DNA of 11,849 bases, from the NCBI GenBank assembly GCA_027579435.1, contig JANBPK010000054.1:1-11849 (forward strand), read 5' to 3'. Origin of the DNA: Candolleomyces eurysporus. Its lineage: Eukaryota; Basidiomycota; Agaricomycetes; Agaricales; Psathyrellaceae. A program made the translations under genes and the position numbers. This document shows positions 1 through 8,203 of this stretch, piece after piece; position 1 is the first letter of the stretch, and each line of letters opens with the position of its first letter. A model generated the notes under the pieces. That model was not told the DNA's origin and searched no databases. It was given only the letters and a program-made list of their open reading frames with translations.

Positions 1-2306
1 TAGGAATCGCACTGACCGGATCCTCCGACTGGCGGTTCCCAGGAGGCCACGTATGTATCTGGAACTGCCTCTCCGTCGTCATCTTCGTAATCTCCACACT
101 CTCCACCGCGCGCAGACCATATATCGCGTGTTGCCAATCTGTGCTCAGACATTCTTCGAACCACCGTGTGCTAGCGGGGCCCCAGGTCTCCCAGGGCACG
201 GGGACGTACAGGTCGATCGGGTCTTGTTGTGGTTGTTCTGGTTGTGCCTGCTGCGTCTGTTGCTGCTGGGTTTGCAATTGAGCTTGGGGCTGTGATGCGG
301 GTGCGGGTGGAGGAGGAACAGGGTCGAATGTCGGAATCGAGTCGGGGAGTTCTTCAGAGAGTGGGAGGAGGTTGTGACTAGCACCAGCTCCATGACTTGG
401 AGAAGCTACTGTCGACGGTGATGACGGGCTACCAATGGAGTTTTCCGGATAACCAAGGACGGGGAGGGCAGGCGCGCCTGAACTTTCAGCGTGGATGGAG
501 ATACCACTGCTGGAAGCAACCTCCGAGCTGGATTCAGGCGCTTTACCAGCCCTCTTGCTTGACGCCGCTAGCTCTTTCGCGTAGTACTCCGACATCTTCC
601 TCCGACCTGCGAATACAGAAGGATGGTAATAAGGCGCAGGAGGGCCATTCTCGTCGAAAGGCTCCCTATCGAACCAGTCGAAGGGCGGATTGAGCAGCGT
701 GTCGATCTTCACAAAGAAGACGAAAGAAGACACCTGGTGGAGCACAGGATCAGCGGGGTTGAAGACGTACAAGCAGCACGCGTGAATCCGGTCTTTGGGA
801 TTGGGGTAGTATATCTGCCTGTTGCCTTTCAAAAACCCGTCCATGTTCGTATTATCCTTTGGGTCCGGGACATATCCTGGAGTCGGGTTATTGCTCATGG
901 AGATGTACCAGTAGGTATATCCGGGGCTAAGCGGTGGGAAGGCGAAGACGTATCGGAGGACGGGTATGGAACTCTCCGAGCGAGGATCTTTGAAGTCGTA
1001 AACTTCGAATCGACCCGTTGGCCGGACGATGAGAGCCACATCACGGGTGAGAAAGCTGAAATCGTCGATTCCTTGCGTTCTGGGCATTGTGCACTGTGTA
1101 AGAGAAGTTAGTGAACCTGTTCTTGCCCCGGAAAAGGGTGACAGACTGACCGAATACGTTGGGCCGCATTCCCAGTTCCATATCTCCAAGTGTCCACCAG
1201 AATTCTCCATTACGTCCTTGATGAGAAGTGCCACTAGATCTCCACAGACTTGAACTCTAACTGCTGTTATAACCTCGATGGGTGCGAGATGATTTCCGGG
1301 TTTGCGGAGACAAGGAAAAACCGAGACCGGTGCTTTTTCATGTGGTTGGTTTGTCTTGATTGAACGAACATGGAGTTCGTAGATGTATTCAGACCTAAAC
1401 AGCAAAGTGGTAAGTTGGGTTCAAGTCCGCGGCAGAAATGGTGATCCTCACTGTAGAGGCGCTACTGCAACAAGGACGAGAAGATCTTGCAGGGGATCCA
1501 TGGTGAAGTCGATGATACTCAAATCAGGCATTGAGTGGGTCCATGTTTGTAATTCCGTCGGTGGCTTGACATCTTCGGTTTTTGAAGGGATTCCGAGTGA
1601 AGGCAACTCCAGGAAGGAGATCGAGGTTGTCATGCGATTATCCCCTTCCTTCCCATTCCCATACACGCCGCCCACGAACTCGTACAAGGAGCCCGTGGGA
1701 GGAAGGTCAAGTATTCGACGGTGTTTCCATCCGAGAACCCGCCACGCTTGCTCGCGGTCACGTAGTAATTCAAGCCGACTTGCAAAGTTGGGATTATCGC
1801 TGGGCCTCAGGACCGATACCATTCGACTCTTGGCGAGCTCGAGCGTGTACAGCAGACGAGAGCTTTCGTGGACGAGTTTGTGTAGCAATTTGCAAACCTG
1901 GACAAGCGTTGGGTGATTCCAGTCAATGAAAGGGCCACATGCCACAGGTATGGAGACTCACCAAGGTACACTGTAGCAGATCTTTATACTCCAACTGGGC
2001 CAAAACATTGCTGATAAGCTCGACAGGTAGGTTTGGTATGTGAACGGAGCGTTGGACGAGCTTGGAGATCTCGGGGTATTCAAATGGAAGGCCAACTTCT
2101 GCCTCTCTGAGCCTGAGTGGCATAATCGTCATCTTCCTGGGCTTCCGCTTCAAATTTCTGTATCGAAGGAGGCGTTTGAGGATGCTGCCAGCAGGAGGAT
2201 GGTATGAGGATGATGAGAGCAGAGCACAAACAGCGCTCTGCTTCCGTTTCCATATACCGGGGGCGGCACACGTGCATCCGGCCGGGCCGTAGGGTCTCTC
2301 CACCAT
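1..2306 (-). CDS. F-box domain protein of a mushroom-type family, 3' partial
   Basis: Likely substrate-recognition subunit of an SCF (Skp1-cullin-F-box) ubiquitin ligase; the substrate is unknown. Exons on the minus strand are 2306-1962, 1897-1452, 1394-1151 and 1093-1, joined by introns of 64, 57 and 57 bp with GT...AG ends. Phases agree at all three junctions, giving at least 709 codons. The F-box lies at about residues 92-130 and begins LPVELISNVLAQLEYKDLL; intron 1 cuts it. After it come blocks I recall from many agaricomycete F-box proteins: SRLELLRDREQAW, LPPTGSLYEFVGGVYGNG, GIDDFSFLTRDV and TRWFEECLSTDWQHAIYG. The last exon is one open frame running out of the window, with a Pro/Gln-rich low-complexity insert before the final block. 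The N-terminus is unresolved: the ATG at 2306 follows an in-frame TGA directly and has a weak context. Alternatives are ATG 2132, or ATG 2364 with a 68-bp intron (GTATAT donor, CTGGCAG acceptor) whose phase also fits. The family call is firm; the start is not. Confidence 0.88.
224..292 (-). repeat. Glutamine-rich low-complexity tract in the F-box protein
   Basis: On the minus strand, CAG/CAA codons mixed with Ala, Pro and Thr encode a Gln-rich stretch (QTQQQQTQQAQ core), preceded by a Pro/Ala/Ser-rich segment. It separates two conserved blocks of the protein and is probably a disordered linker. Tracts of this kind vary in length between strains. Confidence 0.8.
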
Positions 2307-3148
2307 TCATCTCCAAGGCTCCTTCACTCTCCCAACTCCAACTCTGTCGAGGCGTTTCGGGCATTTTCAGCGTTCTCTTGTTGAGGAATCGATAGACCCT
2401 TTTTCCTTGAAATTCGCTTCTTAATATTTATGCACCTTCGGAGCGGAACAAACATGATATGCAGACCATACTCTTTTTAGGTACGCCTGCTGCTCCCGCC
2501 GGCCTATTCTCAAATGTTCGGAATGCTTACTGTAGTTGAACATTGCAAACCCAAACGGTTCGTTTGGCCGCACCACTTGCTCCAAGAGGAAACAGATCTC
2601 AAGAGCAGGTTTCGAGGAAAACGGGTCTATCGATTCCTAAACAACGGTAGCAAGTGCTATTGACCACCTCTGAGATCCCACTTTTACTGTATTTACTCTC
2701 CGTTACCAACTCCACGGTCGACACAAACCAATTGTTTTTGATGGTGGAACGAGGGATCAGCTTCGTTCGCTACAATCTCAACGTTTTGAATGGACGGTGT
2801 CCTGCCAACAACGGTCCAGAGCCGAGACTCTTTCAAATGAACGTCGATCGACTGCGCTAGAGAGCGCTCAACGACGGATTCGGGGGGCAGTTCTAGTTCA
2901 CCTCCGCTCGCTGCAATCTCCTATTCTTATATTAAGGACTGGTACTCATCTATATAGACCTTGTTTGAGTAAATATTCAATCTTGTGGCTGGGTCAAACT
3001 ATGCAGTTTCGAGCATAGGCTCGCTTTCAGAAGAGTTCATTGACGGCGGCACGTGGCTCCGGAATTCATGGCCTCTTTCAAGGCGAACTAATTGACCGAT
3101 CGCCTTCCGCCACGTTCCCCCATCCCTGCAACTGCAAGATAAACCGGG
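2307..3148. promoter_or_regulatory. Divergent upstream region of the F-box gene and RUD3, no gene
   Basis: These 842 bp separate two divergently transcribed genes. No frame shows a recognisable protein. The left third is occupied by a MITE-like inverted repeat (2378-2644). The remaining part, 2645-3148, has an imprecise direct repeat (about 2765-2780 and 2905-2920, both reading roughly CGYTCGCTRCAATCTC) and AT-rich patches around 2930-2980 that could serve as core promoter for RUD3. A short upstream frame of seven sense codons (3068-3091) precedes the RUD3 start and would be a uORF if the transcript begins upstream of it. Confidence 0.6.
2378..2644. repeat. MITE-like element with 35-bp terminal inverted repeats
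   Basis: The left arm 2378-2412 and the right arm 2610-2644 are reverse complements at 32 of 35 positions, with an uninterrupted 16-bp core (AGGAATCGATAGACCC at 2384-2399, its complement at 2623-2638). Weaker similarity seems to continue inward past the arms. The 267-bp unit has no coding potential and contains smaller hairpins, including a perfect 7-bp stem with a 3-base loop at 2551-2567. Size, non-coding content and terminal inverted repeats fit a miniature inverted-repeat (foldback) element. I see no clear target-site duplication beside the arms, so an old insertion or a regulatory cruciform is possible. Confidence 0.6.
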
Positions 3149-4989
3149 ATGTCTGTCGAGGAAGACGCCAGAGCAGCGTCGCATTCCAGAAGCAACTCTG
3201 CATCGAACCCAAGGGTGTCTATTGACAGCCAGAGGGGCAGAGAGAGCCCGCTCCCTCCTGCTGCTATCAACGGAGTCAATGGACATGCACCGCCCAATGG
3301 AAAACAGGCAACGACAGACGACGGTGACGCCGAAGATTCTGTGGAGCTACTGCAGAGGGAGCTTGAGAGGACGAAGGAGGAGAAGGATGCTTTGGCAGCG
3401 CAATACAACAACCTTTTGGGCAAGTTGACGGATATGAGGACGAGGTTGGGTACGAAGTTGAAACAGGATGCGGTATGTATTCCTTTACTATATATTTTGC
3501 TTCACTTGTGAGAGCTGGCTTTACAGGAAGAATTGGATCGTAGAGAACAGATGATCCAGTCTCTAACGGTGCAGAACGAGGATCTGACGGCAACGATCGA
3601 AACGTTGAAGGAGGAACTCGTTACATCTCATGACGAGGCCGAGCGCTCTTCGAAAGAGCTAGACACCCTCCGTACACGAACTTTGCAAGAAAGCTCTCAA
3701 GAGAGTCTCATGCGCGAACGTGAACTTCGAGAAACTCAACTGGAACTTGAGCGGTGTCGGATGGAGCGGGATGAGTGGGAGCGGTTAGCAATGCATGAAA
3801 AGGCATTATCAGAAGATGCCCGAACTACTGCGGACGAGCTTCGTCGTGATCTAGAGCTTGAACGAGAAGCCAAGGAGAGAGATGCCGGTCTGCTGGTCGC
3901 GGAGCAGGAAAAAACGGAGAATCTGCAGTCTGTGCTGCAGGACTTCCAGGCGGGTAAGTGGTCTCCTCGTTGAATGTTGTTGTTTTCGGCGATCGGTTGA
4001 CATTTCGCTGTAGCTAAAGACCATGAGCTGCGCCAGGCAGTCAAAGACTACGAAGGTCAGCTACAGCAAGTCACTCTGTCTCTCGCGGAGTTCAAGCATC
4101 GGGCACACACCGCCGAAGTAAGCTCCGCAGTCACTGACTTCCTGCTCTTGCCACTGACCGTTCAATATCCCTAGCTCAAGCTGGAGGAATCGCAATCGAA
4201 CATCACAAAAACGCAAGAACTGGAAAATCAAATCAAGGAGAAGAATTTGTTGATTGGGAAGCTCCGACATGAGAGTGTGTATCGGCGCCCTTTCTTAATC
4301 CCCTCTCACTCACTAGGCGTCTCTTCTAGCCGTTATCATCAACGAGCATCTCGTAGAAGCACTCCGACGACTGCGTAAAAGCTCCAGCGAAACCAACGTC
4401 GACAGGCGACTTGTCACCAATGTTCTTCTGTCGTTCTTGAATACGCCGCGTGGAGATACCAAGCGGTTCGAGATGCTGAACCTCCTAGCATCAGTATTGG
4501 GTTGGACAGATCAAGAGAAAGAGAAGGCCGGTATCCAGAAGGCTGGAGGAGGTCTGGTGACTTCGCCGTCCACTGGGTTCTGGGGCAGGTCGTTGTCCTC
4601 TGGTTCTCCTGCCCCTGCTATCAGGAGCCCTGAGGTGGACAAGTCTGACGAGACTGAGGTACGGCCATCCTGTGTTGCTGTCATATCACAGAAACAGTTT
4701 ATTGACGATACATATTTCTCTGCAGTCGTTCTCCCGACTTTGGGTTGAATTCTTGCTCACAGAAGCTGCGGCAGGAGAACCAGGCTCGTCGCCAGCTCAA
4801 CCTTTCCGCTCAGGCAACACGTCTCTACCGAGCAGTCCAGCGGTAGTAACACAGTCTCTCAGCCCACTGGGGACTCCGAATACTCGCCGTTTGGTGTCGT
4901 TATCGACTGTTGCAAGCACACCCGATCTGACCTCGCTGCCCTCCCCGCTGAGGAAGGGCAAAGAGAGGGATTTTTCGGGTGCGTCATAG
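3149..4989 (+). CDS. RUD3: Rud3-like cis-Golgi golgin with GRAB domain
   Basis: Coiled-coil tether for vesicles at the cis-Golgi. In yeast, Rud3 is recruited by Arf1-GTP through its C-terminal GRAB (GRIP-related Arf-binding) domain. Exons: 3149-3472, 3527-3953, 4014-4117, 4175-4274, 4330-4658, 4726-4989; introns 54, 60, 57, 55 and 67 bp; 1548 nt, 515 aa, close to yeast Rud3 in length. Residues 1-65 are polar and Ser-rich. About 67-317 is a long coiled coil rich in Glu, Leu, Arg and Lys heptads. About 319-395 is the GRAB region, with VDRRLVTNVLLSFLNTPRGD and RFEMLNLLASVLGW followed by EKEKAG. The Ser/Pro-rich tail includes FSRLWVEFLLTEA, also seen in fungal homologues. All splice phases agree and the last exon ends in TAG. 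It is divergent from the F-box gene and convergent with RPC31. The start ATG has G at -3. Other coiled-coil golgins are less likely because the GRAB block is distinctive. Confidence 0.92.
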
Positions 4990-5501
4990 CGTGCATGCTG
5001 GGTCGACACTTTGGCATCCCTTTCGTTGGCAGACGTACCGCAACCATACCATACCATATCGTACCGCACATTTTAAACCCGCCCTTTCTCATACCGTATC
5101 TTCTTCCCGTCTTTCGTGGATCTCAGTTAGTCAGTCACGGACCCTTCGTTCTCCTCTGCTGTTACAATTCATTTATAGTGAAGTTTGATTTTTTTCGCAT
5201 AAGCTTATTGTTTTATCCATCGAGTTGTATTTATACCGTAGTAGGAGGAGCTCCACCGAAAATATCATATCGCAGTTATAGTCGTCGCTATCGTTGCCGC
5301 TGAAAGTCGGTTGATTCAGCAGCTTGAGGTGAGGTCTAATTCATGTTTGATAAGTGGTTGAGGTGGACAACCCAGTACAAAAGAGGCGAGAGGATCGAAC
5401 CCAGGGGATGCAATGAATCACTTCTTGCGGTCAATATCAATCGATAGGGAGCAACAGAGCACTATGTTGGAAATCTTAATGTACAGCAATTGCGAAATAA
5501 T
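4990..5501. other. Convergent 3' region of RUD3 and RPC31, no gene
   Basis: These 512 bp lie between the RUD3 TAG and the RPC31 TAA and should hold both 3' untranslated regions and both polyadenylation sites. Content is T-rich around 5180-5235, with short ACCATACCAT-type repetition near 5040-5065. A perfect 5-bp hairpin with a 7-base loop (GGTTG/CAACC) sits at 5356-5372. On the minus strand a GGTTCGATCC string at 5401-5392 resembles a Pol III B box. No supported coding sequence or complete tRNA was found. Confidence 0.6.
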
Positions 5502-6423
5502 TTAATCGTAATCTCCTGCAAAAAGGGTTGAGCGGGCAATCGGGATGCTAATTTGAGAACACTCACCTCCTCCCTCGTCTCCTCCGCCCCCACCGAGATC
5601 GTCAAAGTCATCACCTTCACCGTTGTCGAAGTAGTTTTCGGCGTAGTCGTTGTCGTATTCCTCATCGACGTCGTAGTCTTCCGCTTCTTGGGATCCTACC
5701 TCCGACCGTTCGTCAGCTGACTTTTCCTAGTTTGGAGTCAGTTCAGGGTCCTAAAGGGTGAGGCTAGGAGACCAACTTCTTCGTCGCCCTCGTTCATGAG
5801 GTCATCGAGGTTAATTTTGGCGTTGGCTGATTTGGCTGCAGCTGCAAAGAAAAAGATGGTGAGAGGGAGAGAAGAGGTGGTAACAGTGGGCTGAAGCTTA
5901 CCCTTTTTCATTCGTTTGGGGTTGAAATAATCTTCAAACAGCTCTGTTGGGAAGAATGGTGCATGCAGTTCTTTCCGTTTTAGTGTGGGCTGTGTGTTCA
6001 GGGACGGCCGATACTTGTCGGAGTACCGGGGAAGTTCTTGGGGACGTCTGAGTACTCTGTACGTCTGCCCATTCACGGACTCGTACCTGTGGATTTTGAC
6101 CTCTCCACGACGTAGTACTGGGAGCTCTTGAGGCGCGAGACGAGGCCGAGCTGCAGCTCTGCGACCTTTTTCTCTTCTTCGTTTGCATCCGTGAAGACGG
6201 GCAGATGCCTGTTCTACTTGCAAAAAGAAAGCTTGACATCAATTATTACATATCAACGACAGAGAAAAAGGCAGAACACACAGGATAGAGAGCGGTCGCC
6301 TCCCGGGAGAGATTCTGGAGGTCCGCGAACGTCAGGCCCATCGGCGGCGCGTTGCCGCCTCCGAAACCGCCTCGACCGCCTCGGCCGNCCCCCTCTGCCG
6401 CCTCGTCCACCGCCTCTTGACAT
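5502..6423 (-). CDS. RPC31: RNA polymerase III subunit Rpc31/RPC7
   Basis: Subunit of the Pol III-specific Rpc82-Rpc34-Rpc31 subcomplex, which acts in initiation at tRNA and 5S genes in the nucleus. Minus-strand exons: 6423-6282, 6213-6087, 6036-5902, 5841-5777, 5726-5567, 5515-5502. Introns: 68, 50, 60, 50 and 51 bp. Spliced length is 642 nt (213 aa) if the N at 6388 is ignored. The N-terminus is a Gly/Arg-rich RGG tract, then PPMGLTFADLQNLSREATALYP. The middle has LPVFTDANEEEKKVAELQLGL, the hallmark ELPRYSDKY and then FFPTELFEDYFNPKR. The C-terminus is very acidic, with DVDEEYDNDYAENYFDNGE, and ends GGGDYD. Order and motifs match fungal Rpc31. The N-terminal frame is broken at the N, probably a sequencing artefact. 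Intron 2 needs an AAG acceptor. Intron 4 uses a GTTGGT donor. An in-frame ATG at 6456 would add 11 residues; 6423 fits the family better. Confidence 0.92.
6388..6388. other. Ambiguous base N breaking the RPC31 frame
   Basis: The N lies in the Gly/Arg-rich 5' end of RPC31 exon 1, next to a run of G on the coding strand. With the N counted, exon 1 is 142 nt and the frame is lost after about 12 codons. Without it, exon 1 is 141 nt, 47 whole codons, and reads through the RGG tract into the conserved LTFADLQNLSREA segment. It is most likely an inserted base-call error. Confidence 0.85.
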
Positions 6424-6665
6424 GCCTCGAGGATAAGGTGAGGGTAGGTGAGTCAAAAATGCGTGGTGAATAAGCGCCCAGGGAAAAGCGGAGAGTGTGG
6501 GTTTTTTGAACTCCGACAGGCTTCATAAGGGAGTCGATGCACAGCAAAGCATTGTTGCCGTCTTTCCCCACCGACCACCACCACCAACAAGCCCCATTCT
6601 CAGCCCTTCTCGTCCTTTTCGTGTCTTTTCCTCGTAGAACTCGTATAAACACCTCTAATTTCGAA
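6424..6665. promoter_or_regulatory. Compact divergent promoter of RPC31 and YRA1
   Basis: Only 242 bp separate the start codons of two head-to-head genes, so both core promoters and both 5' leaders must fit here. A CCACC/CCAAC-rich stretch at about 6570-6595 and pyrimidine-rich sequence at 6595-6640 precede the YRA1 start, a common arrangement in expressed fungal genes. An ATG at 6537 is in frame with YRA1 and would add 43 residues ahead of its usual N-terminal motif; I treat it as leader. Confidence 0.6.
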
Positions 6666-8203
6666 ATGGACAAGAGCCTTGACGAGGTATGCTCGTTTTT
6701 CTGGCCTTTGTTTGTCGAAAATGGCGTCTGACACCAGCCACAGATCATTTCCAACAAGCACGCCCAGCGCCGTCCTCGTCGCTCTGCTGGTGCCGCTGCG
6801 AGAGGTGCAGTCCTTGGAAAGGCAGTTCCTACCCCCGCCCAGAAGGTTCGAGCAGCCCCTGCAATTGCTGCTGCCAAGGCCCCCGCCGCTCCCGCTGTCA
6901 GCTCCGAAAAGATCATGGTCTCGGGTCTTCCTCTCGATGTGAACGAGGCGCAGGTCAAGGTATGTTCTCTTTTCGCTTCCCTCGTCGCGTAACACGACGC
7001 TCACCGTGTTTGTAGGATCTGTTCCATCAGACCATTGGCCCGGTCCGCGAGGTCACTCTCTCTTACAACGCTCAAGGAAAATCAAAGGGCACCGCAACAG
7101 TCCTCTTCTCGCGCAAGGGCGACGCCAACAAGGCATATCAGCAGTACAACAATCGACTCATCGATGGCAGTTAGTATCGCCTCTACTCTCGCTCTACCCA
7201 GTAATTGGTCCCTCTTCTTTCTGTCCCACGGCAAGGACCTATCCTTGCTTCTTGGCTGTTACAGTGGATCCGCAGCTCCCTGTCTCTGTTCAGCCAGTGT
7301 GAAGCCGGCGCATGTCAAAAAGTCGGTGTCTCGTTTGTCACCAAGTGGACCGCCACGGAGGCGAATGCCTTTCCATCCGGAGACAAAGCTCTATGTTGCG
7401 ACATGAGGATTGATCACCCTCGTGTCTGAAGAGCTTTGGTCTCGCCTCGCATGCACAATCGAAGAAATTATTGGGGATACGATTGAAGCGCGAGTGATGA
7501 TGCAGGCACCCTTGGACTGGTGTCGCGTGTGTCACGTGACACGCAGTGGTGGTGGTGGGTGAGGCAGGTGGTGTTAATGCCCACTGAATCCATTCCAGCT
7601 ACTATCAGTGAGAAGACTGGCTATCGAACGTTTGGAATGGGCAACCTTTCAAGGTCAAGCTCGGTCTCAAGTTTGAAGACGTGGCGAACAACAGAGACAT
7701 AGCAGCGCGAAACTGGTAACAAGACAAGGCTTTTGTGGATGCGGCTTTACATTTGTATTCCGGGTCTTTCTCTTCTTCTGGTTCCACGTCGCTCCCTGAA
7801 CCGTCGACTAATGAAACCCCTTCACCTCGCCCGCAATTCCGTCTTTTTAGACCAGCCGATGAAGATTGATCTTATTGTCGACCCCGTCCGCGCCGTCCCT
7901 CTGGCTTCCCGTGTCGCCCCTGCCCCTGTGGCCAAGGCAGCTGCTCCACCGAGGTTTGTATCCCTGGCACCACCTCTCTCCACCCTATTCTCATTCAAGC
8001 CCCGTAGGTCTGGACCTGTCCGACGCCGACGAGGTGGCGCACCTCGAAGGGGACCAAAACCCGCCCCTAAAACTGCCGCTGACCTCGACGCCGAGATGGA
8101 GGTAGGCTATCCCGTACTGCGTGTATACCATGTTGCTCATCAATCTACGTAGGACTATACTGCCGCTGCCAGCGCCCCCGCGGCTGCTGCGCCTGCTGCT
8201 TAG
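6666..8203 (+). CDS. YRA1: Yra1/ALY (REF) mRNA-export adaptor
   Basis: Nuclear RNA-binding adaptor of the TREX complex: it binds the helicase Sub2/UAP56 and hands mRNA to the export receptor Mex67. Exons: 6666-6686, 6744-6959, 7016-7169, 7851-7953, 8008-8101, 8153-8203; 639 nt, 212 aa, near yeast Yra1 (226 aa). Residues 1-9, MDKSLDEII, are the Sub2-binding N-box. An Arg/Ala-rich linker follows. The RRM spans about 62-140, with RNP2 at IMVSGLP and RNP1 at KSKGTATVLF. A basic RRRRGGAPRRGPKP stretch leads to the C-terminal box DLDAEMEDY and an Ala-rich end. Introns are 57, 56, 681, 54 and 51 bp. The third is about twelve times longer than the rest and interrupts the RRM between DG and QPMKI. Phases agree at every junction. 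The start ATG has G at -3 and +4. Intron 4 has no in-frame stop and a length divisible by three, so its retention would add 18 residues. Confidence 0.95.
7170..7850 (+). other. Oversized 681-bp intron 3 of YRA1
   Basis: The exon before it ends ...CTCATCGATGGCA and the exon after begins ACCAGCCGATGAAG; joining them restores the RRM reading frame exactly. The donor is GTTAGT, weaker than the GTATGT/GTGAGT donors elsewhere in the window. The acceptor is TCTTTTTAG. A candidate branch site CTAAT lies at 7808-7812, about 40 bases upstream of the acceptor. No frame inside encodes a recognisable protein. It contains a strong hairpin/E-box palindrome at 7525-7544. Budding-yeast YRA1 uses a long intron for feedback control; a similar role here is inference. 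Confidence 0.85.
7525..7544. promoter_or_regulatory. Palindromic E-box / hairpin inside YRA1 intron 3
   Basis: GTGTCACGTGACAC at 7529-7542 is a perfect 14-bp palindrome around a CACGTG E-box, the type of site bound as DNA by bHLH factors. As RNA, the flanking GCGTGT (7525-7530) and ACACGC (7539-7544) can form a 6-bp stem with an 8-base loop. Either use is inferred from sequence alone. Confidence 0.45.

Noticed and set aside
623..1111. 162-codon open frame on the plus strand
   Set aside because: It is antisense to the F-box exon, whose minus-strand frame carries conserved family blocks across the same interval.
2763..2925. Imperfect 16-bp direct repeat (CGYTCGCTRCAATCTC) upstream of RUD3
   Set aside because: Only two copies with two mismatches; too weak to call a transposon, binding-site array or duplication.
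5380..5440. Possible tRNA on the minus strand because of a TTCGATC T-loop-like string
   Set aside because: The flanking T stem pairs in only three of five positions, and no matching acceptor stem or anticodon arm is present at the right distance.
6537..6665. Upstream in-frame ATG that would extend YRA1 by 43 residues
   Set aside because: Family members begin with the LDKSLDEII box almost at the N-terminus, and the added residues resemble translated leader sequence.
6332..6958. 208-codon open frame on the minus strand spanning the RPC31/YRA1 promoter
   Set aside because: It overlaps RPC31 exon 1 in a wrong frame and YRA1 exons in antisense; both of those genes have firm homology and splice support.
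7494..7587. Possible intronic box C/D snoRNA in YRA1 intron 3 (GTGATGA at 7494-7500, CTGA at 7584-7587)
   Set aside because: No terminal stem joins the two boxes and no convincing C'/D' pair lies between them; both motifs are short enough to occur by chance.
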